64,000 bases of DNA from an uncultured Kordia sp. (lineage in GTDB: Bacteria; Bacteroidota; Bacteroidia; Flavobacteriales; Flavobacteriaceae): positions 124,001-188,000 of the forward strand of contig NZ_CANLEA010000010.1 of the NCBI RefSeq assembly GCF_947489565.1, written 5' to 3'. The position numbers and the translations under genes are program-made. This document shows positions 27,599 through 36,205 of this stretch, piece after piece. Position 1 is the first letter of the stretch, and the number at the start of each line of letters is the position of its first letter. Below the pieces are notes generated by a model. That model did not search any database. It saw only the letters and a list, made by a program, of their open reading frames with translations, and had not been told where the DNA came from.

Positions 27599-28213
27599 TT
27601 GGAAATAAAAGATACATACAAAACGATTGATGTTCCTTCGGAAGAAGCTTTGTTTAAAGATCGAAATAGCAAGTTCTTTGGCTACGCATTTCCGGTTTCC
27701 AATGAAGATGATATTAAGAAACATTTAGAAGCGTTGAAAAAAAGTCACCATTCAGCACGACATTGGTGTTATGCATGGCAATTGGGAAAAAGTGAACCGT
27801 TTCGTTTTCGTGCCAATGACGATGGCGAACCTTCCAATAGTGCTGGTATGCCGATTTATGGGCAAATTCAATCTTTTGACGTCACGAATATATTAATTGT
27901 AGTAGTTCGGTATTTTGGCGGTACTAAGTTAGGTGTTGGAGGATTGATCAACGCGTATCGTACAGGCGCACAAATGGCCTTAGAAGCAGCTGATATCAAA
28001 GAAAAGACCATCAATATTGACTACTTGCTCATTTTCGATTACAAAAACATGAACAAAGTCATGCGTGTGGTAAAAGAGCGAAACCTAAACATTATTGCGC
28101 AAAAATTGGAAATGGATTGTCGCATTACCATTTCTGTTCGTCAGAAAGATGCTGCACAGATTTTTGAGTTGTTTACCAATTTATATGAGATTGAGATTAA
28201 GGAAGTGGAATAA
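27599..28213 (+). CDS. YigZ/IMPACT family protein
   Basis: 204 residues, TTG start (MEIKDTYKTI). The IMPACT N-domain has ARHWCYAW, DDGEPSNSAGMPI and VVRYFGGTKLGVGGL, which define the family. A ferredoxin-like C-domain follows. Homologues bind nucleic acids or influence translation; the precise role is open. It starts three bases after the EamA stop. A hairpin follows at 28212-28249, which serves the convergent peptide gene and possibly this one. Confidence 0.9.
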   Translation: MEIKDTYKTIDVPSEEALFKDRNSKFFGYAFPVSNEDDIKKHLEALKKSHHSARHWCYAWQLGKSEPFRFRANDDGEPSNSAGMPIYGQIQSFDVTNILIVVVRYFGGTKLGVGGLINAYRTGAQMALEAADIKEKTINIDYLLIFDYKNMNKVMRVVKERNLNIIAQKLEMDCRITISVRQKDAAQIFELFTNLYEIEIKEVE

Positions 28214-28249
28214 AAAAAGACGATGAAGGTTTTAAATCATTCATCATCT
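28212..28249 (-). terminator. Rho-independent terminator for the double-glycine peptide gene
   Basis: On the minus strand a 10-base stem (28240-28249 with 28218-28227, one G-U pair), a 12-base loop and then a run of seven T (28218-28212). It lies 10 bases beyond the peptide stop codon and overlaps the end of the convergent yigZ-like gene. Confidence 0.75.
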
Positions 28250-28258
28250 TTATCAAAC

Positions 28259-28399
28259 TTAGCGGATCAAGCCGTTTAAATCGTCTACTATTGTATTTCC
28301 AACAGGTATAACTTCGCTTCCTCCATATACTTTAGCCGCATTATCTACAGTCAATACTTGCATGTGTTTTACACTTTGTAAGTTTTCAATACTTTTCAT
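28259..28399 (-). CDS. Short peptide with double-glycine leader (bacteriocin/signalling-like)
   Basis: 46 residues, not previously in a longer frame. The sequence starts MKSIENLQSVKHMQVLTV and the putative leader ends in a Gly-Gly (residues 26-27, KVYGG). Relative to the cleavage site the leader shows Leu at -12, Thr at -11, Ala at -7, Val at -4 and Gly at -2 and -1, agreeing with the double-glycine leader pattern for C39-peptidase ABC exporters. The remaining 19-residue core (SEVIPVGN...) has no Cys, so no disulfide or lanthionine. A clear terminator follows. No exporter lies in the window. It could be a bacteriocin, a signalling peptide, or one of the many such small proteins in flavobacteria. 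Confidence 0.6.
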   Translation of the reverse strand: MKSIENLQSVKHMQVLTVDNAAKVYGGSEVIPVGNTIVDDLNGLIR

Positions 28400-28439
28400 G
28401 ATATCTTATTTAAAATTAATAGTACTTCAAGATACTTCT

Positions 28440-29336
28440 TTATTTTAAATTTCGCTTTGGCAACCAACCATATACATAGTAGTTCTTGTATTTTGGCTTA
28501 GTACTAATTTCACTAGATGTTTTAAATTTCACAAAACAGAATACTTCGCCGGTTTCATCTTTTTGCTCTTCAAAAACATAGCAACGTGTACCTTCTTTTA
28601 CGATAGATATTGCTTTGTTCCCTTCATAAAAATCTGTATAATCATTATTCTTAAGGTTGATATTCGTAGGCTTACTAGGTTTTATAGTAGCATACACCTT
28701 CTCTGTAACTGTTACTATATCTTTCTCTTTCGAATTCTCTGGAAATTGAGTTTGCATAAAGAATTTGTATTTACTTTCCAATGAAACACAAAATCGAGGA
28801 TCATTTACCTCTCCATAACTATATTTATAACGTTCATGCGAACCATTCATTGGAACATAGCAATCTGTAGCATTGTTGAATTCATAATTTCTAAGCCAAT
28901 AACTGGCTTCGTTACAACACGGAAATTCTATCATTTGAAAACTTTTCAATTGATGATTTTCTACATTAATTTTTGTGAAATTCCCAAGCAATTTAATTAC
29001 AGGACGCAATGAATCTTTTTCGTTTATATAAATGGCTGCAACAGTTTTTTCAATTCCGTCTGCTTCTTTATTATTATAAATAATGTCTAACAAACCATCT
29101 GCATTCAAATCTAATACATGATAATTTGAGAATTCACCTGAGACAGATATAGCTGGAGTATATAAATTCAGATATTTTGAATCCGCACACTTCTTTAATA
29201 AGTCTAACTTTTCAGTATCAGAAATCGTTGCTTCTATTTTTGAAAAATCATAATATTCATATTTTTTTGGTGGAAAATTTTGTCCAAACATACTCCATGA
29301 AAACAAAAAGGCTACAACTAGAATTATTTTATTCAT
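28440..29336 (-). CDS. Exported hypothetical protein with possible SH3-like tail
   Basis: 298 residues. The signal peptide (MNKIILVVAFLFSWSMFG) is clear. The middle has a Cys pair (FPCCNEASYWLRNYEF) and a repeated beta pattern. The C-terminal part from about 220 (IVTVTEKVYATIKPSKP, then IVKEGTRCYVFEEQKD and FCFVKFKT) looks like an SH3-type domain of the kind found in bacterial envelope proteins. No specific family was recognised. It follows the antitoxin-like gene on the same strand. Confidence 0.6.
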   Translation of the reverse strand: MNKIILVVAFLFSWSMFGQNFPPKKYEYYDFSKIEATISDTEKLDLLKKCADSKYLNLYTPAISVSGEFSNYHVLDLNADGLLDIIYNNKEADGIEKTVAAIYINEKDSLRPVIKLLGNFTKINVENHQLKSFQMIEFPCCNEASYWLRNYEFNNATDCYVPMNGSHERYKYSYGEVNDPRFCVSLESKYKFFMQTQFPENSKEKDIVTVTEKVYATIKPSKPTNINLKNNDYTDFYEGNKAISIVKEGTRCYVFEEQKDETGEVFCFVKFKTSSEISTKPKYKNYYVYGWLPKRNLK

Positions 29337-29383
29337 ACTGATACTTACTCTAATTTATTTTGATTTAATAATAAAGTCTAAAA

Positions 29384-29935
29384 TCACTTCTTGTTTTCTC
29401 CATACTTTACAATGGGCTCGCTTACATAAACCTCTTGCTCTAATTTTGGTTTCCATTCTTGTTGCGTAGACATGGTATTGCACAACTTTTCATGAAAGTA
29501 CACTTGATACCAAATTTCTTTTTGAAACTCGCAAACATCTTTATAAATACGTTCAGAATGAATCATCAATTTTAAAATGAAGTCGTCTTGTGGCGGACGA
29601 TGATTGTTGATAATTTGACTCAATTTTACGGGAGTTGTACCAATATCTTTTGCAAAGACAGTACGTTTAGAATAAATGATATCTACATAAGATTGTAAAA
29701 ACTCCGAGAAAAAATAGTGTTGCTCATATACAGGTTGCTTGATAAACTCCTCCATTTTAAACTTTAATTGCATGAGTTTGGCACGAATAACTTGATCTTT
29801 TGACATGTTTATCATGCGTTCCAAACGTGCTTCCATCAAAGCAGTAGCTTCCGATTGATAGGCTGTTTTGGATGGATATCTACTATCGACACCAAACTCT
29901 GGATCTGTATTTGAATTTCTATATGCTTTAGTCAT
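29384..29935 (-). CDS. HTH protein, putative antitoxin of GNAT/HTH pair
   Basis: 183 residues from ATG 29935; an upstream TTG at 29941 is also in frame. The C-terminal half contains an XRE/HigA-like helix-turn-helix, seen as FAKDIGTTPVKLSQIINNH. The N-terminal half is helical and charged (ARLERMINMSKDQVIRAKL). It overlaps the preceding acetyltransferase-like gene by 8 bases (ATGACTAA), implying translational coupling. Together they resemble toxin-antitoxin operons with the toxin first, as in higBA. The function is inferred. Confidence 0.6.
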   Translation of the reverse strand: MTKAYRNSNTDPEFGVDSRYPSKTAYQSEATALMEARLERMINMSKDQVIRAKLMQLKFKMEEFIKQPVYEQHYFFSEFLQSYVDIIYSKRTVFAKDIGTTPVKLSQIINNHRPPQDDFILKLMIHSERIYKDVCEFQKEIWYQVYFHEKLCNTMSTQQEWKPKLEQEVYVSEPIVKYGENKK

Positions 29936-30395
29936 GATCAAATCGGTTTATTAAATTTAAAATTTCTGGAACCTCAATACTTAATGTGAGTCCTGTAGCA
30001 ATCATATGGTACTTCTCCATATAATGTTTGGCGATTTCTGTTTTAGGACGAAGGGAAACACAAGCCAATTCAGCATATTCAGAGATCGCTATTTTTGCTG
30101 CATGTGCTAATAAGTTTCCTGCAATGTTCGCAAATTCTTTATGTTTTCCTTGGTTTTCAACAGAAACTGTAAGCAATCGTACATGCACTCGCCATTCAGT
30201 AGGTATTCTTTGCAGTGAAATAAGTCCTAAGATATCATTAGAGTTTATAAGATGTAATTTATAGACTTCAAAGATGTTTTCTTTTTTCCAATCAAAGAAA
30301 TAACGTTTTTTGGTTATTGTTTTATAATCATTGGTATTGACAGGTGTTATAACAATATGATGTTTTTCTCCTGTGGAAGTTTTAACAATGACCAT
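29928..30395 (-). CDS. Acetyltransferase-like protein, putative toxin of GNAT/HTH pair
   Basis: 155 residues with no signal peptide. The beta strands LGLISLQRIP and WRVHVRLLTVSVENQGK followed by a long helix (NIAGNLLAHAAKIAISE) and YMEKYHMIATG match a GNAT fold, although the acetyl-CoA loop is weak. Such compact acetyltransferases paired with HTH genes can be toxins that modify tRNA. It precedes and overlaps the HTH gene. It could also be a housekeeping GNAT with a regulator. Confidence 0.55.
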   Translation of the reverse strand: MVIVKTSTGEKHHIVITPVNTNDYKTITKKRYFFDWKKENIFEVYKLHLINSNDILGLISLQRIPTEWRVHVRLLTVSVENQGKHKEFANIAGNLLAHAAKIAISEYAELACVSLRPKTEIAKHYMEKYHMIATGLTLSIEVPEILNLINRFDHD

Positions 30396-30536
30396 GTTAT
30401 AAATTTACGAATTTATTTCCAGTTTTTGTAAAGATACTAAATAATGTTTACAAATTTGTAAACACACAATAAATTGAAGATACGTTTTTAAATAATGTTT
30501 CTAAGAGATTTAATTTATATTTAAAATGACCATTTT

Positions 30537-30950
30537 TTATTCGTTGAAGTCGATCGTCGATAATTTTTCGATCAAATGCGCAGGACATTTCATTGGCCTT
30601 TTGGTTTTCATATTAATGAATGCTAAAACTGTGTTTCCTTGTGTAATAATTTCCTTACTTTCATTCAAAATCTCGTAGTCGAATTCTATCTTAACAGACG
30701 GCAATTTTTTAAGTGTTGTTTTTACCGTTAATACATCGTCATAAAAAGCAGATTTTTTATAATTGATCTGAATAGATATTACGGGAAGCATCACACCCAT
30801 TTCTTCCATCTCTCGGTATGAAATGCCTAAGGCACGTAACCACTCAGTCCGCCCCATTTCTATGAATTGCACATAGTTACCATGATATACTACGCCCATT
30901 TGATCAGTTTCTGCGTAGCGAATTCTTGTTTTTATTTCGTGATTTCTCAA
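30537..30950 (-). CDS. Acyl-CoA thioesterase, 4HBT hot-dog fold
   Basis: 137 residues. The motif AETDQMGVVYHGNYVQF near the start carries the Asp typical of the 4-hydroxybenzoyl-CoA thioesterase class, and GRTEWLRALG follows. It resembles YbgC-type thioesterases, which hydrolyse acyl-CoA or acyl-ACP. It reads divergently from dnaA with a 203-base gap. The substrate is not known. Confidence 0.92.
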   Translation of the reverse strand: MRNHEIKTRIRYAETDQMGVVYHGNYVQFIEMGRTEWLRALGISYREMEEMGVMLPVISIQINYKKSAFYDDVLTVKTTLKKLPSVKIEFDYEILNESKEIITQGNTVLAFINMKTKRPMKCPAHLIEKLSTIDFNE

Positions 30951-31153
30951 AGTATTTTTTATATATTAAATAATGTTAACGAATTGTAAAGAAATTGTTT
31001 CCAAGCATGCGAAAAAAATTTAAGAAATTCAATAGCGTTCAAGTTTTTTTTTTACTTTTTTTTTCACATATTTGTTCACGCTAAAAAATAAAGGAGAAAA
31101 CCCCGAATTTTCTTTTTTTCCGAACCTAAGAATAACTATTTTAACGACAATAA

Positions 31154-32581
31154 ATGAGTGTAACTGCGCAATCAGTATGGGATAACTGTCTGTCTTTCAT
31201 AAAGGACAACATTCAGCCACAAGCATATAAGACTTGGTTTGAGCCTATAAAGCCTGTAAAGTTAACAAATAAAGCGCTAAGCATTCAAGTTCCTAGTAAG
31301 TTTTTTTACGAATGGCTCGAAGAGCATTATGTGAAGTTATTAAAGGTAGCTTTGGTAAAAGAATTAGGAAATACTGCTCGTTTAGTGTATATCATTAAAA
31401 TGGAAAATACATATGGCAACAAAAAGCCATTTACAGAAAAAATTCCAAGTGCCAATCGTAGTAATGTGAAAGCACAAGAAATTGATGTCCCTATCAAAAA
31501 TAAAAGTCCCGAACTGAAAAACCCTTTTATCATTCCTGGTATCAGAAATGTAAAGATTGAATCACAGTTAAATCCAAATTATAATTTCGACAATTTCCTA
31601 GAAGGTGACTCCAATCGCCTAGCACGTTCTGCTGGAATGGCAGTAGCTAACAAGCCTGGAGGAACATCTTTTAATCCACTCTTAATTTTTGGTGGTGTTG
31701 GTTTAGGAAAAACACATATTGCACATGCTATTGGTGTTGAAATTAAAGATAAATATCCTGAGAAAACAGTATTGTACATTTCTGCTGAGAAATTTACACA
31801 ACAATATATAGAGTCTGTAAAGAAAAATACACGTAACGATTTTATACACTTTTACCAGTTAATTGATGTATTGATTATTGACGACGTACAATTCTTTTCT
31901 GGTAAATCTGGAACGCAAGATGTATTTTTCCACATCTTCAACCACTTACACCAAAATGGAAAGCAAGTAATTCTAACATCAGACAAAGCTCCTGTAGACA
32001 TGCAAGATATTGAGCAACGCTTATTATCTCGTTTTAAATGGGGACTTTCTGCAGAATTGCAAACTCCAGACTTTGAAACACGTGTTTCTATTGTGAAGAA
32101 TAAGTTATATCGTGATGGTGTTGAAATGCCAGATGATATTATAGAATATGTTGCTAAAAATATCAAATCGAATGTTCGTGAACTCGAAGGTGCTATCATT
32201 TCTTTGATTGCTCAATCATCTTTCAATAAAAAAGAAGTTACAATTGAGTTAGCAAAACAAGTCGTTGAAAAATTCGTTAAGAATACCAAACGTGAAGTTT
32301 CTATCGATTATATCCAAAAAGTAGTTTCAGATTATTTCCAAATGGATGTATCTACACTACAATCAAAAACACGTAAGCGTCATATCGTGCAAGCGAGACA
32401 GTTAGCTATGTTTTTTGCAAAGAAATTCACCAAAGCTTCTTTGGCAAGTATTGGTTCACAAATTGGAAAACGCGATCACGCAACGGTACTACACGCTTGC
32501 AAAACTGTTGATAACTTATCATCTACAGACAAGCAATTTAGAAAGTACGTTGAAGATTTAACAAAGAAACTTTCGCTGTAA
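31154..32581 (+). CDS. dnaA: Chromosomal replication initiator DnaA
   Basis: 475 residues. Domain I (about 1-80) starts SVWDNCLSFIKDNIQPQAYK. The AAA+ domain has Walker A GGVGLGKTH (about 178-186) and Walker B VLIIDDVQFF. The C-terminal DNA-binding domain has the DnaA signature KRDHATVLHACKTV. No obvious cluster of TTATCCACA boxes is visible in the 200 bases upstream, so the origin may be elsewhere. The phosphatase gene follows 10 bases later. Confidence 0.97.
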   Translation: MSVTAQSVWDNCLSFIKDNIQPQAYKTWFEPIKPVKLTNKALSIQVPSKFFYEWLEEHYVKLLKVALVKELGNTARLVYIIKMENTYGNKKPFTEKIPSANRSNVKAQEIDVPIKNKSPELKNPFIIPGIRNVKIESQLNPNYNFDNFLEGDSNRLARSAGMAVANKPGGTSFNPLLIFGGVGLGKTHIAHAIGVEIKDKYPEKTVLYISAEKFTQQYIESVKKNTRNDFIHFYQLIDVLIIDDVQFFSGKSGTQDVFFHIFNHLHQNGKQVILTSDKAPVDMQDIEQRLLSRFKWGLSAELQTPDFETRVSIVKNKLYRDGVEMPDDIIEYVAKNIKSNVRELEGAIISLIAQSSFNKKEVTIELAKQVVEKFVKNTKREVSIDYIQKVVSDYFQMDVSTLQSKTRKRHIVQARQLAMFFAKKFTKASLASIGSQIGKRDHATVLHACKTVDNLSSTDKQFRKYVEDLTKKLSL

Positions 32582-32591
32582 AATCCATCTC

Positions 32592-33047
32592 ATGAAGACT
32601 AAAATTTTAATGGTTTGCTTAGGAAATATTTGTCGATCTCCTTTAGCGGAAGGAATTTTAGCATCCAAACTCGATCCAACAAAGTTTTTAGTCGACTCTG
32701 CTGGAACTGCTGGTTATCATGCTGGAGAACTTCCTGATAGACGCTCAATTGCCACAGCACGACAACATGGATTTGATATTAGCTATCAACGATCAAGAAA
32801 GTTTGTTAGAAACGATTTTCAAACGTTTGATTATATCTTTGCTATGGATCAATCGAATTACAATAACATTCTCTCTTTGGCAGAAACAGAAGCTGATCGT
32901 AAGAAAGTCCATATGATTTTAAATCAAATCTCTCCAAACTCAAACGCAGAAGTTCCTGATCCGTATTATGGCGGCGATCAAGGCTTTGAAAATGTCTACC
33001 AAATGCTTGACGAGGCTTGCTCTATTTTTGCTGAGAAAATTTCCTAG
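32592..33047 (+). CDS. Low-molecular-weight protein-tyrosine-phosphatase
   Basis: 151 residues. The P-loop VCLGNICRSPLAEG (C[X]5R) sits at the N-terminus and the general acid is in VPDPYYGG near the C-terminus. Removes phosphate from tyrosine residues (or serves arsenate-like chemistry in related proteins). It lies directly behind dnaA. Its 3' end is the source of a short remnant upstream of the second sugar dehydrogenase copy (see findings). Confidence 0.93.
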   Translation: MKTKILMVCLGNICRSPLAEGILASKLDPTKFLVDSAGTAGYHAGELPDRRSIATARQHGFDISYQRSRKFVRNDFQTFDYIFAMDQSNYNNILSLAETEADRKKVHMILNQISPNSNAEVPDPYYGGDQGFENVYQMLDEACSIFAEKIS

Positions 33048-33208
33048 TCAATTCATTCCCAAAAATGTATGTGTTATTTTTTTGTATCTTACTACAAAAA
33101 AATTAGCAACCTACTTTGTTATGAATACATCTTCGCCTTGGTTAATCCTAACCAAACACACCTTTTTTTAGGCTACGTATATCTTGACAAGGTTAAAAAA
33201 CAACCAAA

Positions 33209-34603
33209 ATGAAAAGAAAATTACACCTAGTATTAGCAATACTATTTCCTTTAGTATTGTGCGCACAAGGAGTTGCGCTACAGCCATTTGCAAATGGTTT
33301 TTCAAGACCTGTTGACATTAAACACGCAAACGATTCACGATTATTTATTGTGGAACAAGACGGTGTCATTAAAATTTTAGACGATCAAGGAAATACAAAC
33401 GCAACACCTTTTTTAGATATTGATGCGCGTGTCCGTTCTACCGGAAACGAACAAGGTTTACTTGGCTTGGCTTTCGATCCAAATTATGCAACCAACAATC
33501 GTTTTTATGTAAATTATATCAATAACAGTGGAGATACGGTTATCGCGAGATTCACAACCTCAGCAAATCCAGATATTGCCGATGATACTTCCGAAGAAAT
33601 TTTACTCACCGTTTCACAACCATATACCAATCATAATGGTGGCTCGTTAGCTTTTGGAACTGACGGTTATTTATACATTGCTTTGGGCGATGGCGGAAGT
33701 GGTGGCGATCCAGATAATTATGCGCAAAATTTACAATCGCATTTAGGAAAGATTCTACGAATTGACGTCAGTGGCACGACCGGATACACGAACCCTGCCA
33801 CCAATCCGTTTGTAGGAAATCCCGCAGGATTGGATGAAATTTGGTCGTACGGACTCAGAAATCCGTGGAAAATATCGTTTGATAGTGACAATGGCGAATT
33901 ATGGATTGGCGACGTAGGACAGAACAATCGTGAAGAAATTAACAATGTTCCAATTGTAGCTGCTGGTTATAATTTTGGATGGAAATGTTACGAAGGAAAT
34001 GCTACGTTTGATACTACTGGTTGTCCAGCTGCAGCCACAACAACCTTTCCTGTTGCTGAATATAATTATGGCGGAAGTCCTTTTCGTTGTTCTATTACTG
34101 GTGGATATATTTACAGAGGAAGCATGTATCCAAACATACAAGGATGGTACGTTTTTGCGGATTACTGCAGCAATGAACTTGGTTTGTTAGAACCTGCATT
34201 AGGCAATACATGGAATATGTTTTGGACTAACTCAGGGTTTTCTCCAAATATTTCTACATTTGGTGAAGACATGAACAAAGAATTATATGCTGCTGGCTTG
34301 TCTAATGGAGTTATTTACCAAGTATACGATCCAACTTTAAGTGTTCCTGAAAATTCACTTGCAACCAACTATCAGCTGTATCCAAATCCTGCGAAAAACT
34401 ATTTTCAGATTAGCAACCAAAATGAAGCTTCACAACTTACAAAAGTTGTCATGTATTCGTTTAGCGGAAAATTGATTTCCACAACAAGCATCACGACTGA
34501 AAATCAAAAAATTACCACAGATCAACTTACAAATAGCATTTATATAGTGCAACTAATTTCTAATAATGGCGCAATTTCCTATCATAAATTAGTCAAAAAT
34601 TAA
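33209..34603 (+). CDS. PQQ-type sugar dehydrogenase-like protein with T9SS tail, copy 1
   Basis: 464 residues. A signal peptide (MKRKLHLVLAILFPLVLCAQ) precedes a six-bladed GSDH (glucose/sorbosone dehydrogenase, PF07995-type) propeller with LLGLAFDPNYATNNRFY, NHNGGSLAFGTDGYLYIALG and EIWSYGLRNPWKISFD. The NH.GG motif matches the active-site region of soluble PQQ dehydrogenases. The C-terminal segment from about 385 (YQLYPNPAKNYFQIS ... LVKN) is a type IX secretion type-A sorting domain, so it is exported and attached or released at the cell surface. The substrate is unknown. Confidence 0.9.
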   Translation: MKRKLHLVLAILFPLVLCAQGVALQPFANGFSRPVDIKHANDSRLFIVEQDGVIKILDDQGNTNATPFLDIDARVRSTGNEQGLLGLAFDPNYATNNRFYVNYINNSGDTVIARFTTSANPDIADDTSEEILLTVSQPYTNHNGGSLAFGTDGYLYIALGDGGSGGDPDNYAQNLQSHLGKILRIDVSGTTGYTNPATNPFVGNPAGLDEIWSYGLRNPWKISFDSDNGELWIGDVGQNNREEINNVPIVAAGYNFGWKCYEGNATFDTTGCPAAATTTFPVAEYNYGGSPFRCSITGGYIYRGSMYPNIQGWYVFADYCSNELGLLEPALGNTWNMFWTNSGFSPNISTFGEDMNKELYAAGLSNGVIYQVYDPTLSVPENSLATNYQLYPNPAKNYFQISNQNEASQLTKVVMYSFSGKLISTTSITTENQKITTDQLTNSIYIVQLISNNGAISYHKLVKN

Positions 34604-34801
34604 TTTTATCTGTAAACAAACTCTAAATCTCAATCTCAAAATTTGCAACCTATACAATAGTAGCGAATAAGATTTTAGGAAGTATATAGATACAAGACAA
34701 AGCAAGTATTATTTTTACTGAGAAAATTTCGCTGAAATTAACTCTAAAATAGTATTTGCTTTTTTTTCGTACCTTCTGTAAGAAAAAACAACTTACTTCC
34801 C

Positions 34802-36178
34802 ATGAAAAACAAAAGTCAGCTATTCATAGCACTGCTATTCCCTATTTTATTATTTGCTCAAGATGTATCACTACAATCATTTGCAATAGGGTTTAATAAA
34901 CCATTAGACATAAAACACGCCAATGATTCTCGATTATTTATTGTAGAACAAGATGGAATTATTAAAATTTTAAAATCAGATGGACTTACAAATTCTACAC
35001 CTTTTTTAGATATTGATGACAAAGTTATTACAGGTTTAGGTGAGGTAGGATTACTAGGCTTGGCATTCGATCCAAATTACGCAACCAATAATAGATTTTA
35101 TGTAAACTACATCAATAATAATTTAGATACGGTGATTTCAAGATTTACAACTTCTGCAAATCCTGACATTGCTGATGATACCTCTGAAGAAATTCTACTC
35201 ACAATTCCTCAACCTGTAAGCATTCATAATGGTGGCTCGTTAGCATTTGGCAACGATGGTTTTTTATACATTGCATTAGGCGATGGCGGGATTCCTAACA
35301 ACTCACAAAATTTACAATCTCATTTAGGCAAAATTCTACGTATTGATGTGAGTGGCGCAACATCATATACAATTCCTGCAACAAATCCGTATGTTGGAGA
35401 TCCGGCAGGTTTGGATGAAATTTGGTCGTATGGACTTAGAAATCCTTGGAAAATAACATTTGACAGCGACAATGGCGAATTATGGATTGCTGATGTTGGA
35501 AATTTTATCAAAGAAGAAATTAATAATGTCCCTATTATAGATGCTGGATATAATTTTGGATGGAACTGCTACGAAGGTACTAGTATGGTTAACAATTCTA
35601 ACTGCCCAGCAATGGCTACAGTTACATTTCCCGTTAGCGAATATAGTCCTGGCGGAAATCCTTTTAAATGCGCTATTACCGGTGGTTATCGCTACAGAGG
35701 TTCTATGTATCCAGATTTTGAAGGATTATACTTTTTTGCGGATTATTGCACCAGTGAAATTGGAACATTAACACCTTCTGGCAGCTCATGGAATATGACT
35801 TTTAATGGTCCGTTCTCTGGAGATATTGCAACTTTTGGTGAAGATGTGAACAAAGAATTGTACGCAGCAGGTTTGTCCAACGGAATTATTTATAAGATAA
35901 TTGACACTACTTTAGGCGTGGAAGAAAATTCACTAGAAAATAACTATACATTGTATCCAAATCCTGCAAACGATTATTTTCAGATTAGCAATCAAAATAC
36001 AGCTTCACAACTCACTGAAGTAAAGATGTATTCATTTAGCGGAAAATTAATTTCCACCACTGCAATCACTACTGAAAATCAAAAAATTACCACAGATCGA
36101 CTTACAAATGGAATTTATATTGCGCAACTAATTTCAAACAATGGTGGCGTTTCATATCATAAATTAGTTAAAAATTAG
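34802..36178 (+). CDS. PQQ-type sugar dehydrogenase-like protein with T9SS tail, copy 2
   Basis: 458 residues, a close paralogue of the preceding gene over its full length (same VEQDGIIKIL, LLGLAFDPNYATNNRFY, GGSLAFGNDGFLYIALG and the same sorting tail GKLISTTAITTENQK). It has a signal peptide (MKNKSQLFIALLFPILLFAQ). Differences cluster in the middle (a shorter GGIPNNSQNLQ loop versus GGSGGDPDNYAQ). The neighbouring flanks show this is a tandem duplication. Possibly divergent substrate use. Confidence 0.9.
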   Translation: MKNKSQLFIALLFPILLFAQDVSLQSFAIGFNKPLDIKHANDSRLFIVEQDGIIKILKSDGLTNSTPFLDIDDKVITGLGEVGLLGLAFDPNYATNNRFYVNYINNNLDTVISRFTTSANPDIADDTSEEILLTIPQPVSIHNGGSLAFGNDGFLYIALGDGGIPNNSQNLQSHLGKILRIDVSGATSYTIPATNPYVGDPAGLDEIWSYGLRNPWKITFDSDNGELWIADVGNFIKEEINNVPIIDAGYNFGWNCYEGTSMVNNSNCPAMATVTFPVSEYSPGGNPFKCAITGGYRYRGSMYPDFEGLYFFADYCTSEIGTLTPSGSSWNMTFNGPFSGDIATFGEDVNKELYAAGLSNGIIYKIIDTTLGVEENSLENNYTLYPNPANDYFQISNQNTASQLTEVKMYSFSGKLISTTAITTENQKITTDRLTNGIYIAQLISNNGGVSYHKLVKN

Positions 36179-36205
36179 TTTTATTTGTAATCAAACTCCA
36201 AATCT

